64,000 nucleotides of DNA from Liolophura sinensis (taxonomy: Eukaryota > Mollusca > Polyplacophora > Chitonida > Chitonidae): NCBI RefSeq assembly GCF_032854445.1, contig NC_088301.1, positions 50,277,116 through 50,341,115 of the forward strand, read 5' to 3'. Made by a program: the position numbers and the translations under genes. Below are positions 14,701 to 25,610 of the stretch, piece after piece. Each line of letters starts with the position of its first letter. Position 1 is the stretch's first letter. The notes below the pieces were generated by a model that did no database searches, was not told the DNA's origin, and saw only the letters and a program-made list of their open reading frames with translations.

Positions 14701-17700
14701 AAAATGGCTATGTGGTCACCATGACAACTGTTGAAATGAACAAATGTGAGTCGGGACGCATCGTCATCTTTCTATGTATGTATCCACCTAAAATTAAAAC
14801 CCTACGCAGAAAACAGTTGGAGTTATACCCCGGACACAAAATCATATCTATTTATATAGCATAAATAAGGAAAATGGCATCCGTGGAATGAACAAATGTG
14901 AGTCGTGAGACATCATCATCAGACATGAACATGGACAGACAGACGGACAAAATTGCTATAACATAATATACTCTGCCTGATGGTGGGGGTGTATGAAAAG
15001 AGACAAGTTGGACATGTTTCTGATAAAGTTTCTACCCACTGACAGCTCTATAGCTTATTCCTCAAGTTATTTCTTCTTAACAGTCTTAACAACCTGACCA
15101 CCAAGTTACCTCCTCTGTTAACACAACACATCAGGACCTGTGCTATTACATTCTGGATGCATTGACTGATATAATCATAGTTCACTTACCCCTTTGGTAT
15201 CTCTTGAACTATGGCAACATCATAATTTTCATGAAGCTCTGCAAAATGTGATATAACTGTGACTAATACAACCTGGGGGGGAAAAAAGATAATTTTTCAC
15301 AAATAAAGACAATTTTTTGTTGTTGTTGTTGTTGAAATATAAATTTATTTTTCTATATTATTTAGAAAATATACAAAATTCCATCCATAGTATTTTAAAA
15401 GATATGAGAATGACTCATGAAAAAATCAGAGAATTTTCAAATGTGAAAGTTCTGCAATAAAGGGTAAGTTTTCTACATTAAGTATAATCTGTTACACACA
15501 ACTATCTGTGTTCTTCATGCTGTGCCACCTACTAGTAGCTTAATGTGGTCACATGATGATTCAATGAAACTAAGAATGCAGTTTGCCAACCTTGTACAGG
15601 ATGGATTCTACATTATTATGAATTCTCCACACTAAAATTTGCAATTTCATGGACAGCAGACAGGACGGTATTAAATAATATAACCATGTATTTTTTCTGC
15701 CTTCACGGACAATTTAAGTTGAGAATCTCTGAATTGACTTCAATCATTCTGATGTGATTGTAAATAATAACTGAATACCTACCACTATTAATTCAATAGG
15801 TACAGGCATCCTCATTTTGCTCTTAAAACGTACATTGATACATTCTTTAACCAAGTACAGGGAAAGCATGGAAGCAACAGCGGTAATCAACGTAACAATG
15901 TTTGTCTTGGTTATATGTCTAAAGAAGATTTCATACATCTGAAAAACATAACAAGAAAAAAAAATTAGCAGAAAAAAAAAAAAAGAACAGTAAAGATTCA
16001 GAGAACCTTCAGTCTCAGTTAGGAAAGGGAACAGCTCATTCAGTAATAATTGTCTAGTACCCTCTAGACAATGCACATTGCATCAATAATTACTGATTTA
16101 ATTCACCTCAATTTTGGAATTATTGACATAACAGGGAAACGTACGATGAAGGTCAAAAGTAAATATCTAATTATTTACTTAATATCTAAATATCTAGTAA
16201 AAAGCAGGTGTCAATGGACTGAAAATATCATCAAACCACAAACTGATAATTTGTTTTTCTGACAATTTTATATAATAAGAAACTGAACTTCATGTTTGGT
16301 TTCAACCAACACTACAGTTCAGGCTGAGTTTCTTTCCATTTGATTTCTTATACCTTGATAAGCTTGAGAACCCCACTGGGTCTAGCTTCATTGCCATAGT
16401 TCCCAAACACATGAGTAATCTGACTGGTAAAAACATGACACGCTGCGGCTGTGGTGAATCCACGCACAAGAGGGTCGGATAAGTACGTGGTAACAAAGCC
16501 CAGTTTGCAAACCCCCATCAGCAACTGGGACAGAGAAAACAAAACATAACGTGATCATGACATGTACATATAAGCCTATACTAAATGGAATACAAAATGC
16601 AATATAATTATAGAATCATGACTATTGGGCAATAAATGGGCTGAAAGTACACAGCATGCTCAAATGAACTTTCTCTTATCAGAATATTTTTCATCTTTTA
16701 CAACAATTTAAAGTTTTTATAACAAAGTTTCCCTCCAATTTGAAACTAAATTTCAATAAAATGGAGTATTCTGATGTTGATTTATTACACACAAGCAACA
16801 GATACTAATTTAGTCCTGATCAGCATCCAAAATGTTCTAAGAAACATTTGCCACACATTTCACTTTATATTTCCGACCTGCCGGATATTATCCCACCTTA
16901 TAAACAATCCTTAAAACACCTTTCTTAGAACAGCAGAACTCGCAGAATCAGGCAAAATGTTCAATTACTTTTCTGCTTTACAAGATCTCCAGTGTTCAAA
17001 AATCAATACATTCTGACTATCAAATATTTCTAGCATGCCTAATTTGTTTTGATGGTGCAAAAAAATTTTAATAAAATCTCATTAATACTTCACAATAGAA
17101 CTGGGTTTGCTGCCAAAAGACAAAATTTGTGTGGAAACAAACTATATCAAACACCATTTGTTCCACATTTTAACATCTGAAGGAATTTTAGATTCTCACT
17201 GATTTTGACTTTCGCGTTCTTTAGTTAATCACCATAGTTAAAATGGCATCCAATGCAGGGGTAATTGTTTCATATATTGTAAAACCAAGCAAGAGCATTC
17301 ATTAATAATAAATCTGTACTGAGAACCATGGGGGGTCAATACCCATGCATATTTGTACTGTGGAGATGTAGACAGGTGTGGCCAGTTCATACAACTACCA
17401 ATATAATATCTACCAATTTACCTGCATAGAGCCTGCGCAAAACGTCACCATGGTAGCAAAGCCCAATTTGATAGGGTCGGCTGTTCCATGGTTACTTAAT
17501 GTCTCTGTACCATTGCTGTCGGGAGTCATCGTCAAGTTTGTTACAGGAGATCCGTATTTGGCAAATCCTTTCTCAGCCACAGCACCCACCATCAGACTTA
17601 CAACTGCAAATGTACCTGGAACAAGCAGCATGAAGAACAATTGGATACCAAGCCATCACTGCTACTTATAAATAAGAAAAATATATAAACAAATTCAGAT

Positions 17701-20700
17701 TTTCATGTATCTCTTCAGGTGCAAAAGACACACTATTTAAATACTGTGCATGGGTGCTTAAATGAAGAATTTTCAGTGCTGAGTTTAGGCTCCAAACGTT
17801 GTGGGCTACAAAGCCAATTTGTTGATTACATTCTCTAACCTATGATGGTATATCTGACATTGATTTATTGATTGAATGATTACTGATTAGTATTTAATGC
17901 CCTTAATTTTAAGAACTTAAGAATTTTGCCTGGTCACACTCTAAGGTGGTGGAAACTGAAGTAAACCATGGACCTTTACCCAGTACCACACAAAGCTCTC
18001 GGCAGCTGGATTTGAGCATGCAACCTCATTGGTCAGGGGCCTGATAGTCCCAGCCAGCCAGCCAGCGTTTCGACCATCGCAGCCAGCATCGCACCATAAC
18101 AATAAAATTCTGGAGCAAATGTCTGCATATTTAGATCTTGTTCAGACACATTTTTATCCAATTACATTCAGAACTGAAGATTGCACATTTTCTTTTCAAT
18201 GAGTGAATATTTCATTTTAATCTAATACCTCAGACAGGTGTTAGGATTACTCTCCTCAGCCAAACGATAGCTGAGGACAGATTTGCCATTTTTGTCTTAC
18301 CTATTGATATATGTTTAGAGGTTCCAAAGAGAAAATACATGAACACTGGAAAAAAGGACACATACAGCCCATATACAGGAGGGAGCGCTGCCAATAATCC
18401 ATAAGCCATTCCTGAAACACGTCAATAATAAAAACAGCCTTAGTTAAGACATGTAGTGCTAGTCAATAATCTACTTACCTATATCCATTTGATCATATTA
18501 ATACCACACTCAACAATGCTACAACAGAGTTCACCTGTAGGAGAAATATGAAAGCAAAAACTGCAGCTCAGTGCCTACAGTACTTGTCATTCATTTTAAC
18601 ACAAAAAACAAGTAATAAATTTTGTCATTTAAGGTAATTACATACACACACTAAATCATTAAAGATGAAATATTCTCTGTGCGGTGTGCTATTGTGTCAG
18701 TGTGCTATTATGTTTGCAAAACCTCAGCTCATGCATTACATATTGAGATACCACCTTGAACATATACCTTAACACAGATTCTGATACATAATTATATCAT
18801 GAACTTTGTAACTTATGGTAATTAAATATGCAAGGGACCATGGGTAGGGGCCGTCCATAAAATAGGTACGTTTACATTCTGAACTTTTTGATCCCCTCCC
18901 TCCCTGTAGGCATCTTGTACAAGCTGCCTTGAGATCACCCCCACCCCCTCCAATACGTAGTACATTGATGCATACATGCTTACAAAATGTAGAGAGTGAC
19001 TACAAGAGAGTGATGCAGTCAACAGTATTATATCAAGGCTGGGGTACGTATGTGCGCCTTTGATTTACATGTGCCAATGAGCTAACAACAGCAAAAGTCA
19101 ATGTCTAAAACAGTAAAAGATAGTTTGCATCGGTTTGCGGCAGATTTAAGGAGGATTTTATATTTAAGCCTCTTTGTGATGTTCTACCAGACTGTATGGC
19201 TTCATGACAAGATCTTAGAAATACACAGCCAAACAGTGACTGCTACCTCTCTGATTTTCGTTCCCCTCTATGTAAAGGCATTGCTAGTTGCTATTTTTTA
19301 CTTCACTCCAAAGCTTCTGACAATCATCATAGCACGTCTGTTTTTTTTTTTGACATCTAGATTCTCTTTTGTATCAGAATTCAACAGCGTCTGGTACCTA
19401 TCAGTTCTGATCAGTCAGGATTGAAATGTTTAGCCAGACTACACAGGCCATGTCCTATTCACTTATAAGCATCAGTGACACCGCTCTTGTTTGGGGCATT
19501 GCTCTGCAATGCATGGCAAATGATGTGCGAATGATGTCTCTGAATGTTAATAAAAAAAATGTCACTTGAAAGGCAAGGTTAAACCAGTACAGTAGTAAAA
19601 ATATCCCTATCACTTTCTTAAACTGGTTTGGACACCTGCACTTGAGGTATGACATAAGTTTGAGATGTGACATAAGCTCCTGCTGTAGTTAATCTGTAGA
19701 GGAGAACTAAAAATTGAAGCAAATTAATTAATTTCTCCATTTTTATGGTGTCTTTAGAGCACTGTAAAGAGGTATTAAACTGCACAAGTCTCAAGTAGGA
19801 GGTGTGAGGTTTACTGGACAAAGGTGTTCACTAAATGTCCACACATAACAAGCATATCTCAGGTAACTGGCTTTCCAGGTAATGTGCTTCTTAACTTAGC
19901 CAATTAAAGTCAGCTCACTTAAAACAGGCCAAGAACTAAGCCACCAAGCTTTGGACACCCAAAATACACAAGGCCTACATGAGAAAATGGAAATAATTCT
20001 AACGGGTTTTAGAAAACAACGCACCTTTCTTAGAGTAAAATCTGGCATGAACATGGTTGGAATGCTTCAACTTGAAGGTAGTGAATTCCTGTACATGTCC
20101 AGCTTAACACTCTCTGTTTACAGGAAAGCTTGGCTCTCCAAGTTCAGAGAATAATTTTAAAACTGGACATTGACCTCTGAAAGTTCACTTTTTAGTATGT
20201 TAAGGTCTACACGTATTACACTTTTTTAACAACTTTTAACAAGTCCTTCAGAGAAGTTTTCAATATATATGTATGTAGCTTCTAATTTTTAAAGAGATAA
20301 TTCCATGGTTACTATGAGCTTTCTAAATCATACAATGCCTGTCACTAGGTTGCTCTGCAGTCTTAGGTATGATTAAGATCGAGGGTTGCTTAAAAAAAAA
20401 GAGCATAACAATATCCTTTGTAGGTAAATTAATATAAAGTAAAAAGAAGACAAAATAAACTCAATTCTGATGGTGTGATCCATAAATCAGTATAAAAGTA
20501 ACTATGATATGAATTATGCCATCATGCAGGTAATACCCAAAGAGTAAAAAGGCTTCATATGGTTACATATAGGCTTTTCTTGGCAAATTTAATTTCATTT
20601 ACACACTTTTTCATACAATACTTGAAAATATAAACACACTAGTTTGATGCCTTGATGCCTACTTGTGGATTAAGCCCTGAGATTTTATTGTAACAGATTC

Positions 20701-22505
20701 TTTAAATGAAAGTTCATTCCAGTGGTTGCATGACATTGGCTCTGATCTAAAAGTTAGGCAAAATAATGTCTGGAATGTCTGAACAAAAAACTCGCTTTCA
20801 TTTGAGCAGCTCCTGCAGATAACATGAGTAAATTAGAAATATATTGAAAAACTGGCACTGTATAACATGTTCATGAATCTAACTACTGCCGCCGGCACTC
20901 TCTGCTAACTTTGCAAATAAACATCGTGCAGCCTTACCTGTATAATTAGAACCTCAACCAAGACATACTCATATACATTAACACTTTTTAGTTTGATGGG
21001 GACAACATCTTTGTACCAAAGGAAAGACCACATCAGCTATGTCTCCAAAACAAATACAAATTTAACAGCAACAGATGACAAACTTGACTTCACTTTCCTT
21101 TTTGGACATTTCATATGGAAACTGGAATTTCTTTAGTACGGTAGTGTTTTACCTACACGGTTTGGAGAGATCATTCCATTTCATGAATTGCTAAATTTCA
21201 GCTTCAAATAAAACAGTAATAAAGCAAACTTTATGTGTGTGTTATACTAATGTAGGAACTCATGCAATTTTTTAAACCATGCATTGAAGCTACATGTAAA
21301 TCTATGATAAAGAACATGATGTTGTGTAGATTGGTATTAAACATAACAAATATTGTTGTCTAAGACTTGCCACTTGTAATTTTCAGATCTAGGAAATTTG
21401 TACAGTTATTATGGAATGAATTAAAAAAGGTTTAATCATTCCAGATTCTAGAAACAAGGGAGTGACAAATTCAAACGTTTGATTGCACACACCATTATTT
21501 TACTTACTGGGCATATATAATTAATATGGTTTTATACTCTACAGTAAAGTTTACAGGACCTGGTCTCAATGTTTACTCTAAAACCAAAATTTCTACTATT
21601 ATCTGACAAAAAATCCATTATACATTAATTTAAAAAAAAGGGATTTAGCTTCATTATACAATTACCAGCTGTCATGGGGTTCAAGTACTTGAGATACAAA
21701 AAATACACAGATGTTACAACCTGCTATATTGAAGCACTATAACTATAAAACCGACAACCACATGAACAAGCATTTCCACTATGGTATGATAATACAAGTT
21801 AAGAGTTCCTATATACAAAAATATTAATATATATCCATATTATTTGACATTGTAAAACTGTTATTCCCATATGTATGAATCTTGAAACTGTACTTCACCA
21901 TAACTTAAGCATTTTTCAAATGTTTGTGATAAATTTTTGCCTGATTCCGACTGATTCGTTCACCTTTATACAATGCCACTTAACAATTTTTCTGTGAAGC
22001 TTGAGTAACTTCTTATCAGAAAAACCTAATTTTTGGGCACCTGGCATAAAAAGTGTTAAGTTTGATACAAGTAATGCATTTTCACATACCAAACATTAGG
22101 AGAAATACAGTATATTCATTCCATGTAGTTGCATAGGTCTACATGTACAGAAGTGAACCAGTCTGCTTGTATTTGACTCTCACCTTGTGGTATATGCATG
22201 ATCCCAACCGTCAGTCCAGACATGATATCATTAGGTAAGTCATCTTTAATGCTGTAACCCTTTAACAGGTGTATAAATGGAAAGTTTCTCTTCAGGACGT
22301 TTTTACAGCATTGCGCAGAGCATCGACAGCTACACAGCCCTTTGATTTTGTCCTTGATGGATGTTTTATTTCCAGATCGTGATCGGCTCTCATAACCCTC
22401 ATCGAATTTTACCTGGGAGTAGACCGGCCTTCTGACAATCACCTGGTTGGCATCAGATGAATTCAGAAGCTGTCGGGACATCGATAGGTCCCTGTCTTCC
22501 AACAT
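2719..22505 (-). CDS. SLC26: SLC26-family anion transporter (SulP/STAS), 18 coding exons
   Basis: A multi-pass plasma-membrane anion exchanger or channel of the SulP family. Exons in order: 22184-22510 (ATG at 22505), 18301-18411, 17422-17615, 16354-16524, 15783-15938, 15190-15272, 14255-14402, 13499-13612, 12423-12500, 11595-11690, 11006-11112, 10530-10599, 9977-10165, 8852-9040, 8444-8498, 8152-8276, 7750-7875, 2719-2739. All junctions are GT-AG and phases match throughout, giving 2,355 nt (784 residues plus stop), a usual length for the family. Visible marks: IPQGMAYGLL in TM1, the [14 protein letters not shown] signature, SLSRSL with S420/R421 (equivalent to prestin S398/R399), GGKTQIAG, and a C-terminal STAS domain with the core [16 protein letters not shown]. 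The match is closest to the A3/A5/A6 branch by eye; chloride, bicarbonate, sulfate or oxalate transport cannot be told apart from sequence alone. The start and the last exon are the least certain parts. Confidence 0.95.
3370..3632 (+). repeat. tRNA-derived SINE, near full length
   Basis: A tRNA-like head (tggcctggtggttagc; B-box-like gagttcaagtcc) is followed by a body and a tail with ataatgctggcgactaac, ataagtgaaatatttttgag and caaataaataaata. The same tail recurs at 9.7 kb (minus) and 40.4 kb (plus). I recall very similar tails from bivalve genomes; not checked here. Confidence 0.8.
4505..4592. repeat. Two-copy tandem duplication, about 45 bp
   Basis: Two adjacent copies of a tract with atttcattcca-gctgaaaa, a purine run and gggagaaaaagcaccac. 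They differ at a few bases and in the length of the A run. Confidence 0.65.
7750..7875 (-). CDS. SLC26: SLC26 exon: disordered C-terminal tail
   Basis: 42 codons, polar and probably unstructured, ending SSGYINEA at donor GCG|GTATGT. Reading on into the intron would add about 33 unrelated residues before a stop, so that form is an alternative ending. Confidence 0.8.
8152..8276 (-). CDS. SLC26: SLC26 exon: end of STAS domain
   Basis: Encodes [15 protein letters not shown] and then [14 protein letters not shown], the usual final STAS strand and helix (F-x-T-x-H-D-A-V). Phase 1 in, phase 0 out. Confidence 0.93.
8444..8498 (-). CDS. SLC26: SLC26 exon: STAS strand [11 protein letters not shown]
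   Basis: A small 55-nt exon encoding [18 protein letters not shown], the STAS strand that follows the conserved helix. Phase 0 in, phase 1 out. Confidence 0.9.
8852..9040 (-). CDS. SLC26: SLC26 exon: STAS variable insert and core
   Basis: 63 codons. The first part is acidic and probably disordered (the intervening sequence, short here). It is followed by [20 protein letters not shown], the STAS beta-strand and D-x-x-G helix start (D667). Phase 0. Confidence 0.93.
9681..9846 (-). repeat. SINE fragment, minus strand
   Basis: Reverse complement of the 3.4-kb SINE tail (tttattt... gataagtgttttacacaatactcaagaatatttcactt), followed by a B-box-like tccagctcatgctgg read on the minus strand. It lies in an SLC26 intron. 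Confidence 0.7.
9977..10165 (-). CDS. SLC26: SLC26 exon: first part of STAS domain
   Basis: 63 codons: [18 protein letters not shown], then a lysine-rich helix ([20 protein letters not shown]) that forms the start of the variable insert in the STAS domain. A second AG six bases further in is possible. The first fits the family better because it supplies an alanine-glutamine before EIPG. Confidence 0.9.
10530..10599 (-). CDS. SLC26: SLC26 exon: membrane-to-STAS linker
   Basis: 70 nt encoding the linker [18 protein letters not shown], which matches the family pattern L-G-x-x-P-x-T-x-x-Y-x-D that joins the membrane core to the STAS domain. Confidence 0.92.
11006..11112 (-). CDS. SLC26: SLC26 exon: last membrane segments
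   Basis: Encodes [20 protein letters not shown] and [14 protein letters not shown], the conserved final helices with the L-x-x-x-D-x-x-x-G-L-x-x-G pattern. Phase 0 in, phase 2 out. Confidence 0.93.
11595..11690 (-). CDS. SLC26: SLC26 exon: [12 protein letters not shown] helix
   Basis: 32 codons encoding [15 protein letters not shown] and a linker with LWRVSRFDF. The acceptor chosen (ttttag before 11690) keeps the family pattern P-K-x-x-L-A-A-I-V. Phase 0. Confidence 0.9.
12423..12500 (-). CDS. SLC26: SLC26 exon: hydrophobic helix ending ALPK
   Basis: 26 codons, nearly all hydrophobic ([17 protein letters not shown]), ending GPLFRALPK as in other SLC26 proteins. Phase 0. Confidence 0.92.
13499..13612 (-). 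CDS. SLC26: SLC26 exon: TM10 anion-site motif SLSRSL
   Basis: 38 codons with [18 protein letters not shown] and then [17 protein letters not shown]420 and R421 sit where prestin has S398 and R399, residues known to hold the chloride or salicylate ion. Phase 0 both sides. Confidence 0.95.
14255..14402 (-). CDS. SLC26: SLC26 exon: [19 protein letters not shown] helix
   Basis: 49 codons after a split glycine. It contains [18 protein letters not shown], a hallmark SLC26 helix. Phase 2 in, phase 0 out. Confidence 0.94.
14560..14965. repeat. Tandem duplication, about 150-170 bp unit, in an SLC26 intron
   Basis: The block aaatgtgagtcg recurs at 14571, 14742 and 14894, each followed by acatcatcatc-like sequence. 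Two copies continue through cagttggagtt and cccggac. The array ends in a gacagacagacgg run. Confidence 0.75.
15190..15272 (-). CDS. SLC26: SLC26 exon: VISHF...EIPKG
   Basis: 83 nt. It encodes [19 protein letters not shown] and then IVQEIPK, the extracellular stretch that in the family ends in I-P-x-G. Phase 0 in, phase 2 out, with donor GG|GTAAGT. Confidence 0.92.
15783..15938 (-). CDS. SLC26: SLC26 exon: membrane helix ending PVPIELIV
   Basis: 52 codons, phase 0. It includes a hydrophobic helix ([15 protein letters not shown]) and the family motif PVPIELIV. Two GT donors lie close together (GTG|GTAGGT and GTAG|GTATTC). Only the first keeps the frame into the next exon. Confidence 0.9.
16354..16524 (-). 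CDS. SLC26: SLC26 exon: LGF...GFTTAAA membrane segment
   Basis: 57 codons, phase 0 both sides. It carries [22 protein letters not shown], matching the family pattern of a hydrophobic helix followed by the GFTxAAA motif, then an amphipathic stretch ending LKLIK. Confidence 0.93.
17422..17615 (-). CDS. SLC26: SLC26 exon: TM3 region and extracellular loop
   Basis: Encodes [13 protein letters not shown] and then a loop with NLT and NGT N-glycosylation sequons, ending FCAGSMQ. Prestin and SLC26A6 carry glycosylation sites in the equivalent loop. Phase 1 in, phase 0 out. Confidence 0.93.
17850..18110. repeat. Probable interspersed repeat in SLC26 intron
   Basis: Contains tattgattgaatgatt and a block with ggatttgagcatgcaacct, which resembles a tRNA-type B box on the minus strand, plus an (agcc)n run near 18050. 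No coding signal is present. I call it a degenerate SINE-like repeat by appearance only. Confidence 0.4.
18301..18411 (-). CDS. SLC26: SLC26 exon: TM1-TM2 with sulfate-transporter signature
   Basis: Phase 1 in and out, 111 nt. It encodes residues 109-144, with [15 protein letters not shown] followed by FGTSKHISI, the most conserved block of the SulP family and part of the central anion site. Confidence 0.95.
   Translation of the reverse strand, partial: EWLMDYWQRSLLYMGCMCPFFQCSCIFSLEPLNIYQ
18412..22183 (-). other. Large SLC26 intron with no gene seen
   Basis: A 3.8-kb intron between the N-terminal exon and TM1-2. No exon-like open frame with phase-matching splice sites was found. It contains AT-rich sequence and diverged interspersed repeats (for example near 20.0 kb). 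Confidence 0.6.
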
Positions 22506-22510
22506 CTTGC
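22184..22510 (-). CDS. SLC26: SLC26 exon: cytosolic N-terminus and start of TM1
   Basis: Acceptor ctag precedes 22510 and the donor follows 22184 (AAG|GTGAGA, phase 1). If translation starts at ATG 22505, this exon gives residues 1-107. It holds the N-terminal tail with [14 protein letters not shown], a cysteine cluster at residues 58-67, and the conserved lead into the membrane ([10 protein letters not shown], then [13 protein letters not shown]). The acceptor directly upstream means there is at least one further 5' exon, coding or not. Confidence 0.92.
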
Positions 22511-23441
22511 CTAGCAAAGAAACGGAAAATGAAATCAGTTCTTCACACTGAAAAATATCAGCTGATCCACTGTCAAATTAGAGACGCATGATGGTGGTTT
22601 AAATGTACATGTACACACGTAAAATAACCAACTTTTACACCGAAGCTGGGACTATGTATATAACATGGTCGAAGACGGAAGTGACAGGAATGATATAACA
22701 CCAGAGTTAAGTACATACTGAAATTGCACCAGGTCATACACTAGCTGACAAGTCTGACCTTTTACTTTGTAATGAGGGAACATCACACACACATATGTAT
22801 ACACACCAATAACACCAGTCATCTATTTTAGTGTTACCTGTACTAATCTATGACATTTATTTTTATTCCAAGTGACTGATTGAGCCAATGTTAAATAAAT
22901 GATATGTTCATCATCAAATTTATGTTTCTTGAGGACATGGCTGTGATTAAAATTCCCTTTTTTGAATGTTAAAAAGGGTAAAAATTTTAGGATATATACA
23001 TGTATATATATAATATATAACATCCACATTTACCTACACCAAATGCATTACCTGTAAATTTAGATACGAGTAATAAATTAAAGTAATCCATTCTTGTGCT
23101 GGTGGCATTGTATGCTATTAATTTATATTATAGTTTATGATCTGCTGAAGAAAAGGGTTTGCACATATTAGCAAAACTTTGCATATGTGTTTTGTCATGG
23201 TGTGGCAAAGTGGTTCACAAGAAATGTTAGAACAAGAGTTATGAGAAACCCAGCAGCTCATCGATCAGGGCTTCAGTTTAAATTGCAGTCTGAGTTGATA
23301 CAATCTCAAACCCTCAATCCCATGATATCCCTTTTTATTATTTATATAAAGGCAAAATGTCAGGATTTCCTTCACTGATAAAAGTGATTTCTCACTGGCT
23401 CGAGTTAGATATCACTGTTGTTATTACACACCCCGACGTCA

Positions 23442-23562
23442 TGACGTCACAAAGAAACACCTTGTTTCATGACGTTCCAATCCAAGCATAGCAGAATGAT
23501 GTCCTCACACAAGCCCAATCAACATTAACATTTCTTATATCATGCACCAAGACATGACGTCA
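23442..23562. promoter_or_regulatory. Pair of perfect CRE palindromes upstream of SLC26 exon
   Basis: TGACGTCA occurs at 23442-23449 and again at 23555-23562, with half-site-like gacgtc and tgacgt copies between and beside them. They lie about 1 kb upstream of the first firm SLC26 exon. CREB/ATF control is an inference only. Confidence 0.35.
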
Positions 23563-24519
23563 TACAAGACACAAGTCTGCGTCAGTCTACAGCTAAAATT
23601 TCTTCAAATACACAGTCATCATATTGTCAAAATATAAATAATAAATAAAATTCACTCGTGAAAGGTGAAAATAATAACCTACATGTCTCGTAGATTATCA
23701 TTTTCACCTCTCAACCTTAACTGTGCAATATCTTGTGTCTCCTCAACTGATATAGATTCAAACATGTCAAGAAGATCACAACCTAGTATTTCACCTTCAT
23801 TTTTTTCTTCACCAGTTTCATTTGCATACACTCAATGTAAATTGGATGATATAACAACATGCTGGTGGGACTGAAGCTCAATGAACTTGCTCTATTCCAG
23901 GGTGAATAGGGAAACACAAGGAGTTCTTCTGCTTTCAAACAGTGATTTTGAAGTAATGAATTTAAGCGAAGGTGAGAGTTTATTCTAGTCTCTAGGCCAA
24001 CTATGTTTTAGTGTGTGGCTGGCTAAGGTTGTGTGGACAAAGGGTTGGTAGAGATTGTGGGGATCTGATCTTGTCGGATAAAAGTGTACTTTATTCTGTC
24101 TTCTAAACTGCGATGAAAGTCAACCAAAATTTTGTTGCCAAGACGAGTGTGGAGCCACCCAATGGGATCTCTCAGCATCTATCTTCATCAATTTTGTATG
24201 ATTATTTGACCTGAAGTTAGCCTTTCACACATAAGATGGACAATCTGAAGCATTCTACTGAGGTATCATACGTTGGCTTGAGAAGATACGTGATGAGCTA
24301 ACATGAATTTTACAAACCTCTGAATGTGGATCCAGCCCATTAACCTACATGTACATTATTTAGTAAAAATGCTGTGCAGATGTAGTACATGTTAAAACAT
24401 GAATGATGTAGATGTGTGCTTTAAATGAGATAGCTAAAGTTATATTCCATTTAAAAAAATTTTAACTTTTGATATCTCAGCTACTCGCTGCTGCCTACTT
24501 TGAAGCTCAGCACTGAGGT

Positions 24520-24770
24520 TACAGCAATGAAACAAGACAGGTTGGCCTAGTGTCAGTATAATGTGACTCAGTTTAGTGTCATGTCTGGTGTCTTGAGCAT
24601 GATACTTCAGTGGGGGCAGCACTTTGGCGGCATGGACTTGCCCTGCTACAAGAAGACACAATACATGTACACACACCTAATGATTCCTCCTCATGATGCC
24701 ACTGAACAATTATTAAGTATGATGTTAAACCCCACGTATACATACATGTACATATAAAGCTTCTTCTGCA
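24520..24770 (+). repeat. Second SINE-like family, copy 1
   Basis: Contains gagcatgatacttcagtggggg, gcggcatggacttgccctgctacaagaagacac and a tail with gatgttaaacccc. A related copy is at 44.1 kb in copy A of the plus-strand gene cluster. Confidence 0.55.
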
Positions 24771-24949
24771 AACAAAGCTGGTGGCTGTGCTATACATGTA
24801 GCTGAGTGTGTGTGTTGGGGGAGGGAGAGATGTTGGCATGTAATGTCTTTATAACCATGATAAATGTAGAGCCAAGTATAAAATGGATGTACACTACAGT
24901 AAATGACCAAAAAGTTTGCGCCAAACAATGCATATTTTTAGAGACTTAC

Positions 24950-25610
24950 GATATCACCCTATCTTCCAAACAGACCTCAATGCACCTTTCAAAGATCATG
25001 CAGCAAAGCCCTCCGAACCAGGCAAAATAAGGTACTTTCTAGTTAATGTCAAGTCATTTTACCATAGCTTACCACCTTACACATACACGACTCACTGTCT
25101 ACAGCAATCAAAAAATGACAATCAATAGCCTGCAAACACAGTTTTACATCCATTATGCAAGTCACTATCTAGGTGAAGTCAACAAGACGAGTGTGGTATT
25201 TAACATACTGTGCAGGGTAACATGCAGGTTAGTGACAAAAACATGCACTTACATACACGCCCGTGTACACCTCTCGATCATTACAGTGTTGTGGTCAGGA
25301 AACAAATTTGCTCACTGTCTTATAATATGTGGTGCTCGCCACATGAGCTTGTACATGGATGATACTGGTTTGATGCTAAATATTAATTATAAGCCACATC
25401 ATTATGTTACTGTCATGACTGTATCATGGCTTGCACTGAATACTGTAGATGTACTTGCCCTAAAAATCACCTCAAAAAGTAGGGTAAAAAACATTACTTT
25501 TGGTGTCAAAAAATTTTCTACCAGGATGATATCCTACTTTCCAAACAACCTCTTTCTAAGATGAAGAGAACTCTCAAAATCAGGTAAAATGAGCGACTTG
25601 GTAATGAAAT
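24950..25610. repeat. Two diverged copies of an interspersed repeat
   Basis: Blocks of the type ttccaaacaacct, ctttctaagat and atcaggcaaaat occur near 24.97-25.03 kb and 25.54-25.60 kb. A third relative is in the SLC26 intron near 16.9 kb. The 172-codon open frame at 25046-25564 sits between the copies, has no recognisable domain, and I do not call it a gene. Confidence 0.45.

Noticed and set aside
25046..25564. 172-codon plus-strand open frame
   Set aside because: No recognisable domain, low-complexity-like composition, lies between two copies of an interspersed repeat, no splice or promoter support.
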